In this document: one piece after another, positions 16,345 through 23,682 of the stretch | Position numbering within the stretch: position 1 is the first letter of the stretch | Layout of the letters: each line of letters begins with the position of its first letter | Assembly: GCF_030160235.1 (NCBI RefSeq) | Contig: NZ_BSNY01000071.1 | Location: 1-64,000 of the forward strand | Length of the DNA: 64,000 bases | DNA from: Mesorhizobium huakuii | GTDB lineage: Bacteria; Pseudomonadota; Alphaproteobacteria; Rhizobiales; Rhizobiaceae | Reading direction: 5' to 3' | The notes under the pieces: generated by a model | Seen by the model: only the letters and a program-made list of their open reading frames with translations | Databases searched by the model: none | What the model was told of the DNA's origin: nothing | Position numbers and translations under genes: made by a program

Positions 16345-17658
16345 ATGACCGCACGCTATGTCAGATCCGGCGCCACAGGCTCCGCCAATGGCACCAGTTG
16401 GGCGAATGCCTACACAAAGCTCGCGACGGCCTTCGCTGCTGGTGCCGCCGGCGACACCTACTATATCTCGGAAGACCATGCGGAATCGACCGCTGGCACC
16501 GTAGCTCCGGACTCGAAAGGGACCTTGTCGAACCCGACGATTGTTCTTTGCGTCGACCACAACGGTTCGGTGCCGCCCGTTGCCGCCGACCTCCGCGCGA
16601 CGGGGCAAGTCAGCGCCACTGGTGTTTCGAACGTCATACAGTTGAACGGGTCGACCTCGTATTGGGGCCTCATCTTCGGCGTGGACAACGACTCCTCAAT
16701 CTCCCTGTCCAAGAATGTCACCGTCCATCAGAAATTCACTAACTGCTCTATCCGCCTTGCCGGAGCGGGCTCCAACGGGGGGATCAGCCCCGGCAATGGC
16801 TCTTCGGCTCCAGCGAGCCTGGTTGAGTTCATAAACACGACGTTTTCGTTCGGCAGCGTGTCGCATAAAATCAACGTGGATTGCGACATCGTGTGGCGTG
16901 ACACGCCCTCCGCGCTGCTGGGCACTATCCCGACCGTACTGTTCCAATTCTCAACGGGTGTCGGGAGTAAATTGCGCTGCCAGGGCGTCGATTTCAGCGC
17001 AGCTGGCTCAGGCAAGACCCTCATCGGCAACACTTCGGCAAGCGCTACGGCATGCACTGCTGAGTTCATCGACTGCAAGATCAATGCGGCGGCCACGCTC
17101 GCAGCCGTGCCACAGTCGCCTGGGCAGTTGGAAATCGATGCCGTGCGCACGGGTTCGTCAGGGCTGAATTACAACCAGTATCGTGGCCGCTACGCCGGGT
17201 CGCTAATCGAGGAGACGACGATCGTCCGCACCGGTGGGGCCTCGAACGGCACGACGCCGATGTCATGGAAGATCGTTACCACAGCCAATGCGAACTGGCA
17301 TTTCCCCTTCGAAGCGCCGCCGATCGCCATCTGGAACGACACGACCGGGTCGGCAGTAACGGCAACGGTTGAATGCCGCGCGGCCGCAATCCCGAATGAC
17401 GATGAGCTCTGGCTCGATGTCGAATACCTTGGCGACGCCTCATCGCCGCAAGGCTCGTTTATCAGCGACACTAAGGCGACACCCTTGACGGCCACGGCGG
17501 CACAAACATCCAGTTCGGAATCGTGGGGCGGTTCGACCGCTTCGTTCAAGCTGGACGTCACCTTCACGCCGCAGCAAAAGGGCTGGATCCTGGCACGGGT
17601 GAAGGCGGGCAAGGCGTCATCGACCTTCTATGTCGACCCGAAGGTGACCATGAGCTAG
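16345..17658 (+). CDS. Large Ser/Thr-rich phage surface protein
   Basis: 437 residues, rich in Gly, Ser, Thr and Asn. The N-terminus (MTARYVRSGATGSANGTSW) resembles phage proteins in which a right-handed beta-helix follows (TFSFGSVSHKINVD, SKLRCQGVDF, AEFIDCKINAAA strands with regular spacing). The C-terminal 150 residues look like a separate beta-sandwich (WILARVKAGKASSTFYVDP end). Such layouts fit a tailspike or a head-decoration fibre that binds surface sugars. Four bp separate it from the previous stop, so it belongs to the same transcription unit. No catalytic residues can be assigned by eye. Confidence 0.6.
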   Translation: MTARYVRSGATGSANGTSWANAYTKLATAFAAGAAGDTYYISEDHAESTAGTVAPDSKGTLSNPTIVLCVDHNGSVPPVAADLRATGQVSATGVSNVIQLNGSTSYWGLIFGVDNDSSISLSKNVTVHQKFTNCSIRLAGAGSNGGISPGNGSSAPASLVEFINTTFSFGSVSHKINVDCDIVWRDTPSALLGTIPTVLFQFSTGVGSKLRCQGVDFSAAGSGKTLIGNTSASATACTAEFIDCKINAAATLAAVPQSPGQLEIDAVRTGSSGLNYNQYRGRYAGSLIEETTIVRTGGASNGTTPMSWKIVTTANANWHFPFEAPPIAIWNDTTGSAVTATVECRAAAIPNDDELWLDVEYLGDASSPQGSFISDTKATPLTATAAQTSSSESWGGSTASFKLDVTFTPQQKGWILARVKAGKASSTFYVDPKVTMS

Positions 17659-17675
17659 CGGGCGGTGAGGGTATC

Positions 17676-18125
17676 CTAGTGCTTCGAGGCCTTCCCGCGC
17701 CCTACGCGCGAGGTTGCCTTGTCCACTAGATCGCGCCCAACGGCCAAGACTGCATCAGCATCCATGGGAACCTCTAGGCCTATGTTTCCAAGAACGAAAA
17801 GCGCCTTCTGGGTTTCAGGCGACCAACCGATGCGAACTCGAACCGGCGGCAAGTCTTTTCCGCCATAGCCCCGAATTACATGGAGGCCGGATTCCATACC
17901 GCTCGCCTTCCGTTTTCCGTCCATTTCTTGCGACATAAACCCAATCGCAAAGAGTAAATCTGCGAGAAGATTCTCGGTAAAAACCAATGGAAATGCCTGG
18001 CCTTTTTTGTCCTCGAAATCCAGCTTGACGGTCTGGCCGTCGTCACTGCTCACAGGTCGGATTGACTTGACTTGACAGGTGCCATTCGCATCTAGAGCGA
18101 CACCTTCTGGAACTTTTCGCGCCAT
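17676..18125 (-). CDS. Hypothetical protein, antisense to the structural cluster
   Basis: 149 residues with no recognised domain. It begins MARKVPEGVALDANGTCQVKS and has a beta-rich first half (VKLDFEDKKGQAFPLVF) and a DLLFAIGFMSQEMD helix. GAGG lies about 11 bases before ATG 18125. It converges with the phage structural cluster, being oriented leftward as are the HIRAN/HipA-like genes, and separates that cluster from the cargo region. Confidence 0.55.
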   Translation of the reverse strand: MARKVPEGVALDANGTCQVKSIRPVSSDDGQTVKLDFEDKKGQAFPLVFTENLLADLLFAIGFMSQEMDGKRKASGMESGLHVIRGYGGKDLPPVRVRIGWSPETQKALFVLGNIGLEVPMDADAVLAVGRDLVDKATSRVGRGKASKH

Positions 18126-18647
18126 AATTCTCGATCCTCAACTATTTGCCAATTGGAAGCCCCCAATACTGAGCTGATGCAAGTCTTTTTTCACAGGAAA
18201 CGGCCGCGGTTCGATGGACCATGGTCGCCAAGCCTACAAACGTCCACCTGGTTGCCGGCCAGTACAAAAACACCGGCTACAACTACAACATTCCTGACAC
18301 TGGCGACACGCTGTCAATCGGCAGTCTGTTGGCCGTCGTGCTGGCGCTGGCTTGGCCCTTCTAGGAGTTGTCCCCCCCCTGGCTGCCGTCGCTGCCTGTA
18401 CATCCGAGGTCAGCGACGGCATAGCAACGGCCCACTGGGCCGCCTCACCGGCGGACATTTGGGGTCAACCAATTACGTCGACGCCGGCTGCCGCAAACAT
18501 ACACCCAAGGCTATCGGAATGGCATCATTCAATTGGCGGGGCATGTGCAATTCATGCGCTTGGCTGTAAAAGATGGGCGGTTGCTTCGACGGCACAGGGA
18601 CAGACAGAGGCCTGCGCGGGCCGACTCTGTTCTTCCGTATACGATGG
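18126..18647. other. Gap of about 520 bp holding one small frame
   Basis: Apart from the 47-residue frame at 18221-18364, nothing coding is recognised. The GC content drops towards 18650. It lies between the 3' end of the HIRAN gene and the start of a leftward gene, so it may hold the terminator of the cargo operon, but no strong hairpin with a T-run was found. Confidence 0.35.
18221..18364 (+). CDS. Possible 47-residue peptide
   Basis: ATG at 18221, TAG at 18362-18364. The peptide has a polar N-terminal part (TNVHLVAGQYKNTGYNYN) and a hydrophobic C-terminal end (GSLLAVVLALAWPF), suggesting a small membrane or virion peptide. No clear Shine-Dalgarno sequence; the AGGAAACGG at 18196-18204 is too far upstream. 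Evidence is composition only. Confidence 0.3.
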   Translation: MVAKPTNVHLVAGQYKNTGYNYNIPDTGDTLSIGSLLAVVLALAWPF

Positions 18648-19397
18648 TCAGGCAGCAATCCTATCGGTCTTCGGCCGAACACTCATAAATATGAACAGCT
18701 TTGGATTTTGCACTGTTCCGTTCAAGCGATAGATCGAGGCAGTCACTGCCCGATTATGAAGCCAATATCCCACGGTTTCAGCCTGGAGGCGGTTGACGTA
18801 TCCGACGCACCTCTCTGAGAAGCAAACGCGAATTGCTGCGGGGTCAAATCGATTATCTGGCTCAGGCGATAGGCTCACTGGGTAGTCCGGCGCCATATCG
18901 AGCGTGGCCCCGGCGAGCAGGTGCCGAGTTCCGGCAACTTCCATTACCAAGTCTGCCTTGGCGGTGCTTCTGTCTAGGGGATCAACGATCGAAAAACCAT
19001 CGCTGGGCAGCTTTGCTCCCGTGTACGCGAGCAAGGCAAAATCAGAAGGATTGGCGTCGGGTGCAAGGCCATACAATTGAAGAAAGGCGCCGAAGTCGGG
19101 GCGGCTGCGCGGCGGCAACCGTCGCATAAGCGTAGGAAGCACCTCCGATCGATGGATGGGCCTCTGCATGCCAAAAGCCGGGTATCCCAAAAATCCCAAG
19201 GCGATCAGGTCATCTTTGCTTCTGCCATTGAGTGTCCGGAACTCTGGATCTGACGTCACATATCTGAACGTGCATTCCGGGCCCGCAATGTCGATGACCC
19301 CGACGGCCCAGCGCTGCCGATCGCCCAGGTGATCTGGTGCTTGCCATGCGAGCAAGAGTTGCTTCGGCTCGGCGAGGTATTTGATGGACCGTGACAT
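18648..19397 (-). CDS. HIRAN domain protein paired with HipA-like kinase
   Basis: 249 residues. The last third fits a HIRAN domain: the block RFDPAAIRVCF then CVGYVNRLQAETVGYWL. HIRAN domains bind DNA ends or stalled forks in eukaryotic HLTF; bacterial ones are poorly studied. The N-terminal ~150 residues have RWAVGVIDI, TFRYV, a GFLGYPAF block and MRRLPPRSRPDFGAFL, which looks similar in plan to the N-terminal subdomain of HipA kinases (the part that is a separate HipS protein in HipBST). The ATG at 19397 directly abuts the TAA of the kinase gene, so the two form a strict pair. Confidence 0.65.
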   Translation of the reverse strand: MSRSIKYLAEPKQLLLAWQAPDHLGDRQRWAVGVIDIAGPECTFRYVTSDPEFRTLNGRSKDDLIALGFLGYPAFGMQRPIHRSEVLPTLMRRLPPRSRPDFGAFLQLYGLAPDANPSDFALLAYTGAKLPSDGFSIVDPLDRSTAKADLVMEVAGTRHLLAGATLDMAPDYPVSLSPEPDNRFDPAAIRVCFSERCVGYVNRLQAETVGYWLHNRAVTASIYRLNGTVQNPKLFIFMSVRPKTDRIAA

Positions 19398-20423
19398 TTA
19401 GTACCCGACCACTTCTTCGAGCATCGCTTTTCGCGCCTTGATCAGGGAGTAGACAAAATCGACGCGTGCTGTGCTGAACGGAACGCCGACATCGAACAGC
19501 GAACAATCGTGGAGAATCTTTGCTATCTCCAGCATTTGGAATCGAACCACATTTGCGGCTTCGGCGCCAGCGTCGGGAGCGTGCGCCATCATCTTTTTGC
19601 AAAGGGTGATGTGGCTCGTGGGTTTGTCCGATTGCATATCCCAGCCGAGATGGTGACGGCCTTTCTCGATGTACGTGCGAAGCTTCACTCCTGAAAATGC
19701 GGGAAACGCATGATCATTTAGCTCGTATCCCAAGCTCGTGGCGTTGTCGAAAAGGGGCGCCAATTCATAGGTTGGCTGTCCATCAGCTCGGCGGCGCACG
19801 AGAAATCCCCAATTTTCCGTGTGCCGATCGGTATTACCGATAAGGGCGTCGAAAATCACTGCCTTCATCCACCAGGCCATGATCCCTGCTGCGCTGCCGC
19901 CCAACACGAAGCGGCAAATCCTTGCATTCTCTCGGATGTTGTGAGGTCTCCCGCTTTTGAGCCCACGGTGAAACCCGGAAATCATATCGGACCCGTGCAC
20001 GAGGCGTGCTGGAGCGACCTCGCCGGGATAGCCATAGAAAAATTCAACAAGGGCCCCGCATTCACCGGTACGCGAATCCACCGCCAGAAAACACGGTGGC
20101 ACCGGAAGGCCGAGCAAGCTGCCCAAGCGATACGCGATGAACTCCGACCACATCTGTCGGGATCGCCACCCGTAAGCCGTTTTGAATAGGTAGGGGTGGT
20201 TGGGGATCAACAGAGGGGTCTGCGCATCGTCCGGCGCGATAACCATTTGCTTTGGTTTAGTGCCGCCTGGGAAAATTCCGAAGCTTTCATCACGTCGCCA
20301 GTTAGCGATGTCGACTGCGGCTAATTGAGCCGGAACGGCGCGAGACAACCAAGTGGTTGTGGTGCCGGGGACTTCTTTGCTCAAGTGTCGGGAATCCTGA
20401 TTTTTTCCACGTAGGGGTGGCAC
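19398..20423 (-). CDS. HipA-like protein kinase
   Basis: 341 residues from a GTG start at 20423; the true start is unsure since no good Shine-Dalgarno site is seen. HipA-type kinase core: the ATP-binding Lys81 in YLFKTAYG, Glu94 in the following helix, the catalytic loop GNTDRHTENWGF (Asp199, His201, Asn204) and the metal-binding APLFDNATSLG (Asp226). All key residues are present, so it is likely active. It lacks the full N-terminal subdomain found in E. coli HipA, as in split HipT-type or CtkA-like kinases. No HipB-type HTH antitoxin is adjacent; a HIRAN protein follows directly. HipA kinases phosphorylate aminoacyl-tRNA synthetases or other proteins; the substrate here is unknown. Confidence 0.75.
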   Translation of the reverse strand: MPPLRGKNQDSRHLSKEVPGTTTTWLSRAVPAQLAAVDIANWRRDESFGIFPGGTKPKQMVIAPDDAQTPLLIPNHPYLFKTAYGWRSRQMWSEFIAYRLGSLLGLPVPPCFLAVDSRTGECGALVEFFYGYPGEVAPARLVHGSDMISGFHRGLKSGRPHNIRENARICRFVLGGSAAGIMAWWMKAVIFDALIGNTDRHTENWGFLVRRRADGQPTYELAPLFDNATSLGYELNDHAFPAFSGVKLRTYIEKGRHHLGWDMQSDKPTSHITLCKKMMAHAPDAGAEAANVVRFQMLEIAKILHDCSLFDVGVPFSTARVDFVYSLIKARKAMLEEVVGY

Positions 20424-20518
20424 GACAAGGCAGCACTGTGCAAGCCGCCTCCCTTTTCGAAGAGCACAAGACCAGGTTAGCTCTGGAAGCGCATTCTCTG
20501 ACCTTCAGGCGTCGCTTA

Positions 20519-21193
20519 TCAGCGCAGCAACTGGTCGATGATTCCATCGGCCATCCCACCACCAGCGCGAATAGCCTGTGGGCCTATAGAATCGCCAAAG
20601 TTAGGCTTTCGTCCATTTTGTTCGGCTTGGAAAAGTGCAGATTCCACGGCTTCAAGAACTTGAACGACAGCTAAAATATCGTCATAGCTGAGAGAAGCAA
20701 AAATCCTTGATCGCTCTTCAGGTGGATGTGCTTGTGAGTGGGCAATAACCCTGTCCCTCATCGTTCTGCATTTACCCCAGAGGTCTTTAGCCTTCATAAG
20801 CTCCTCTGCAATGACTTCAATATCTTTCTCATCGAGCTCTTGTGCGTCCTTCATATACTTTTCTAGCCACTCAGAATGATTCGAGCTATTTGACTTCTTT
20901 CTCGCTGAAACAGCGTCGTTACTGAAATGAGCCAAACCAGCTTTCAAATCCTTGATCAAGCGGTCAACGCTATGAGCCTCTTTGTGCGTGTCGAAAATTC
21001 GCCCGAGGCCGACGATTACGGTGTTTAGCGCTAGGAACTCGTAGTCGTTCCAGAAATGGCCGTTTCTTGCGATTTGCTCCAAGACCTTTGGCTCGGCAGA
21101 TGCACGCTCTTTTATCCTTAGCAAACAGCCCAACGTTCGGCCTATCAGGTCCGTGTCTCGACGAAATGAATGCAAGCTGTCTTCGAGAGCCAT
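20519..21193 (-). CDS. HEPN / AbiU2-like protein
   Basis: 224 residues from ATG 21193; GGGAGGAAGGGGG lies 13-24 bases upstream. It is helical, with features I associate with the AbiU2-type HEPN family: FWNDYEFLALNTVIVGLGRIFD (about 47-68), HSVDRL, and a late MRDRVIAHSQ block. Arg146 or Arg148 with His152 gives an R-x(3-5)-H motif as in HEPN ribonucleases, so a toxic RNase activity is possible. The gene is clearly AT-richer than most of the window, a sign of separate acquisition. It lies 95 bp upstream of the HipA-like gene in the same direction and may be co-transcribed. The family assignment is by eye. Confidence 0.6.
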   Translation of the reverse strand: MALEDSLHSFRRDTDLIGRTLGCLLRIKERASAEPKVLEQIARNGHFWNDYEFLALNTVIVGLGRIFDTHKEAHSVDRLIKDLKAGLAHFSNDAVSARKKSNSSNHSEWLEKYMKDAQELDEKDIEVIAEELMKAKDLWGKCRTMRDRVIAHSQAHPPEERSRIFASLSYDDILAVVQVLEAVESALFQAEQNGRKPNFGDSIGPQAIRAGGGMADGIIDQLLR

Positions 21194-21251
21194 GACTGCG
21201 TTGATTCCCCCTTCCTCCCATGATTGATCCGAGGACGGGACGACCGCAAGC

Positions 21252-21343
21252 CTTCCCCGGGAAGCGTGGTTTTCCCGCTGTTTCAGTGCTATTCCCGTGA
21301 AACATTCAATAAATGTTCCAAACGAGAACATTTTCCCCGGGAA
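21252..21343. promoter_or_regulatory. Palindrome cluster before the HEPN gene
   Basis: Two odd-length palindromes with TTCCC arms around a central C frame the 26-bp repeat and an AAATGTTC inverted repeat, all within 92 bp and 60-150 bp upstream of the HEPN start. The arrangement suggests operator sites for an element-encoded regulator. No clear sigma-70 boxes were identified. Confidence 0.45.
21279..21304 (-). repeat. 26-bp split parS-like repeat, copy A
   Basis: TGTTTCA, 12 bases, TGAAACA. Read on the minus strand the spacer is CGGGAATAGCAC, one base different from copy B at 22665-22690. The half-sites match those of the bacterial centromere-like site parS, but they are 12 bp apart instead of 2. 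Confidence 0.65.
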
Positions 21344-21689
21344 GGGGAATTGACGATGTCGGTGAACAAGAGCAGCGTCGCCGTGGGCTTGAGAACCCGG
21401 ATCGCGATAGGCAAAACCAACGATTGGCGTCGTGGGTCTTGCTGAGGCGCTAGAAGCCTTGGCGGGCTTCGATGCGCGTGCAACGCCTTGGCGGGCGTTC
21501 GAACTGGCTGATATTGGCCGGGTGCGAACGCTATGTCCAGAGCGCAAGCTTAAAATCGTTCGGCCTGTCTCGCGACAGGTTCTCAACCCCGGCTTCGGCG
21601 CCGCCCGCCGAGATGGGATCAAAATTCCAGATAGGAACTTTGATCCGCCGGCCTTGAGAAGCCGGTTCTAGTCGCGAGGAAATCTTCAC

Positions 21690-22267
21690 ATGTCGTTGAC
21701 CAAGAATTCAGCCGCCTGCGGTGCAGTTGCCGCTTATGCCCGTGATCCACAACGCCCTGGCCTCGTCGAGCGCCTCCTGATGCCCTGGAATGGGCGCGAG
21801 GAGGAGGTACCGATGCAAACAGGAGAGAGTTTCATGAACCAGCACGTGAATCGCCGCGCGGTAGTATCTGCGGCTTCGGCAATCGTGGCCGCGGCGGCGA
21901 CGACGGCGGATGCCGAAACCGTCGCTGATATCCATTGGAATGGGATTGCTTCGGACGGGGATATCCTATGTCTTTTCGAAGAATGGCGCAGTGCGTACGA
22001 GGCTGCAACCGATGCCGGCGATGACGAACCTCGCACTTTGATCGGCTAAAATTGATCGAAAGGAATATTGCGAATCTTCCGGCGACCACCGTTGCCGGAT
22101 TGAGCGCAAAGCTACTTGCGGTCACCAACTACGGCGAGTTCGATCTTGCCGAGGAATGGCTATTGCCGATCCTTACCGACGCTGATCGCCTCGCTGGTAT
22201 ATTTCCACCAGCTCCTCTTCTGGGATGGCGCGAAACTCTCGAAAATTTCACGGTGAACCGACTGTGA
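21690..22267 (+). pseudogene. NRRA-type small protein gene, frameshifted
   Basis: The first frame (21690-22049) encodes a leader with RPGLVERLLMPW and SFMNQHVNRRAVV, a hydrophobic signal-like segment and LCLFEEWRSAYEAATDAGDDE, then stops. The expected continuation, RLKLIERNIANLPATTVAGLSAKL and FDLAEEWLLP, is in another frame ending at 22267. The two parts read as one protein of the kind common in rhizobial phage regions (signal-like VNRRA N-terminus, EWR...AYE helix, PATT-AGL motif). The break lies between about 22022 and 22043. The leader is conserved in the gene at 23683. Inactive unless frameshifting or sequence error explains it. Confidence 0.65.
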
Positions 22268-22373
22268 CCATGTCAGCGGCCGCCGAGCCGGATCGCGCGC
22301 AAGGCACTTGCAGGTGGCGCTAATATGAGGAATATAATCCTCTGTTGCGGCGACCCCTCAAGCAGAGATCGCC

Positions 22374-22686
22374 ATGCCCCACAAAACGCTTGCCGAAACC
22401 CTGGCCGCTCGTGAAACCGTCTACGTCAACTGCGCGCACCCGATGTGCGGCCGTTCGAAAGAGCTTGATATCCCTGCGACTGATCAGCCGGCTTGGTCCG
22501 GACCACGGCTCGATGCATGAGGACCTGGTCGGACTCTTCGGCTGCTCGGAATGCAAAGCCGCCGGCCGCGACCGCCGGCCTGTGTTCTTCACCTGCATCC
22601 CGGACTATGAAGGCCAAAATCGGCAGCGGAATCGCGACTGGAAAGCGACTTTCGAGCGCGGCAATGTTTCACGGGAAGAGCACTGA
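22374..22686 (+). pseudogene. Small zinc-ribbon-type gene, frameshifted
   Basis: From ATG 22374 the frame reads MPHKTLAETLAARETVYVN and then CAHPMCGRSKELDI. The conserved sequence continues in the next frame as RLISRLGPDHGSMHEDL, FGCSECKAAGRDRRPVFF and PDYEG, ending at 22686. Together this is a ~100-residue protein with two C-x(2-4)-C pairs, as expected for a zinc ribbon. The frame changes between about 22465 and 22490. The first frame stops at 22518-22520. Function of the family unknown to me. Confidence 0.65.
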
Positions 22687-22690
22687 AACA
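22665..22690 (+). repeat. 26-bp split parS-like repeat, copy B
   Basis: TGTTTCA, spacer CGGGAAGAGCAC, TGAAACA. The TGA of the second half-site is the stop codon of the zinc-ribbon-type frame. It is inverted relative to copy A and differs by one base. Confidence 0.65.
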
Positions 22691-22709
22691 CAACCAGCCC
22701 GGCGAATGC

Positions 22710-23357
22710 TCAGATTTCTGTCCGAAGCCCGTCGGGGCTGGGCGGCGACATATCATTCTCGGGTAAAAAATCCGCCAGATCTTCGGGGTTGAAGTGGTAA
22801 CGGTGATGTCCGTACAGCTTCTTTCGCTTATTCGAAGCCGGATCGAAATAGTGAAAGAGGAGTTTCGTCATCGAGTCGATGTTCCGAGATTTTGGCTTTT
22901 CAAATGGGAAATCAAGTTTAAAGGTGTAGTGGGCCTCGGGGTCTAGCTTGACTGAATCTCCGACGCGAAAGCTCATGTGTAGTGTCGAATCGCCGCCGGG
23001 TGAGATCATCAATTTGGCGTTGTCATTGACATAGCGGTAGACGTGCCGAACACTTAAACCGGGAAACGTCGCCGTACAGCCCTGCAAGGTAATCGGATAT
23101 TTTCGCCGGTTCCAAAATTCGATCTTCATCGAAAGCACTAAGAACTTATCCGGATCCTCGTTCTTGTGGGTGCCTATCCCCCAACTGGTGACTAGGTAGA
23201 TCGGTGCCGCACCGTAGGCGTTCCTGTAGGCAATTAGAGAACCGGCTGCTGCGATCACCGAGCCAATGACCAGGCCGGCGATGCTGATTGCGAGCTGTAT
23301 CGACCAAAGCGGGACGCCAAACAGATCGATGATGGGCGGCGCGTTGATCGGCATCAT
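22710..23357 (-). CDS. Membrane-anchored hypothetical protein
   Basis: 215 residues. One strong hydrophobic segment (about residues 16-40, IQLAISIAGLVIGSVIAAAGSL) precedes a beta-rich domain (FLVLSMKIEFWNRRKYPITL, HVYRYVNDNAKLMISPGGDS, HYTFKLDFPF). The start overlaps the end of the XRE regulator gene. It does not match a family I recognise. A membrane protein tied to a repressor gene in a mobile element may serve exclusion of other phages or signalling, which is speculation. Confidence 0.55.
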   Translation of the reverse strand: MMPINAPPIIDLFGVPLWSIQLAISIAGLVIGSVIAAAGSLIAYRNAYGAAPIYLVTSWGIGTHKNEDPDKFLVLSMKIEFWNRRKYPITLQGCTATFPGLSVRHVYRYVNDNAKLMISPGGDSTLHMSFRVGDSVKLDPEAHYTFKLDFPFEKPKSRNIDSMTKLLFHYFDPASNKRKKLYGHHRYHFNPEDLADFLPENDMSPPSPDGLRTEI

Positions 23358-23590
23358 TTCGCTTTCCGCAGCCGCACGCCTGGCCCTTCGCCATTCTCGG
23401 CGACGAAGATGACGCCGGCAGCCTCAAGGGCGGCGCGGATGTCGGCGAGGGTGCGATCGTAGGGCGTCCGGTTGCCGCGCTCGAAATCGGCCAGCGTCTT
23501 CGTCGCCACCTTGCTTGCTGCGGAAAGTTGAGCTTGTGACCAGTCCAAAAGTGCCCTGGCAGCCCGACATTGTGCCGGCGACAATTCCAT
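23354..23590 (-). CDS. XRE-family HTH repressor
   Basis: 78 residues: LSPAQCRAARALLDWSQAQL then SAASKVATKTLADFERGNRTP gives a complete XRE-type helix-turn-helix (about residues 5-50), with a short C-terminal tail (GVIFVAENGEGPGVRLRK) typical of small rhizobial phage-associated regulators. It is divergent from the gene at 23683, and the 92-bp gap has palindromic sites. Likely the element's repressor or lysogeny-type switch. Confidence 0.82.
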   Translation of the reverse strand: MELSPAQCRAARALLDWSQAQLSAASKVATKTLADFERGNRTPYDRTLADIRAALEAAGVIFVAENGEGPGVRLRKAK

Positions 23591-23604
23591 TTAGAAGACA
23601 CCTT

Positions 23605-23652
23605 ACCGAAAATCGGTTGACTTTTGAAGCGTAACGTTACACAAAATCGGTT
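23605..23652. promoter_or_regulatory. Operator/promoter of the XRE switch
   Basis: A palindrome ACCGA-aaa-TCGGT (23605-23617) overlaps a TTGACT that could be a -35 box (23617-23622). GTAACGTTAC, a second perfect palindrome, is at 23631-23640, and AAAATCGGTT recurs at 23609 and 23643. Repression by the divergent XRE protein is inferred. The -10 box is unclear. Confidence 0.5.
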
Positions 23653-23682
23653 ATCGCATAACGCGACGAAGGGAGCAAGAGC

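Larger units (their letters stand above)
21194..21689. other. Gene-free stretch upstream of the HEPN gene
   Basis: Almost 500 bp without a supported gene. It holds two TTCCC-C-GGGAA palindromes (21252-21264, 21333-21343), an inverted repeat AAATGTTC...GAACATTT (21311-21333), a 26-bp repeat copy (21279-21304), and a long hairpin at 21616-21646 (13-bp arms with one mismatch). Short frames here do not look coding. It probably contains the control region of the leftward cargo operon. Confidence 0.5.

Noticed and set aside
21432-21671. Protein-coding gene in the gap before the NRRA-type pseudogene
   Set aside because: No ribosome-binding site, composition unlike coding sequence, and the end consists of a hairpin.
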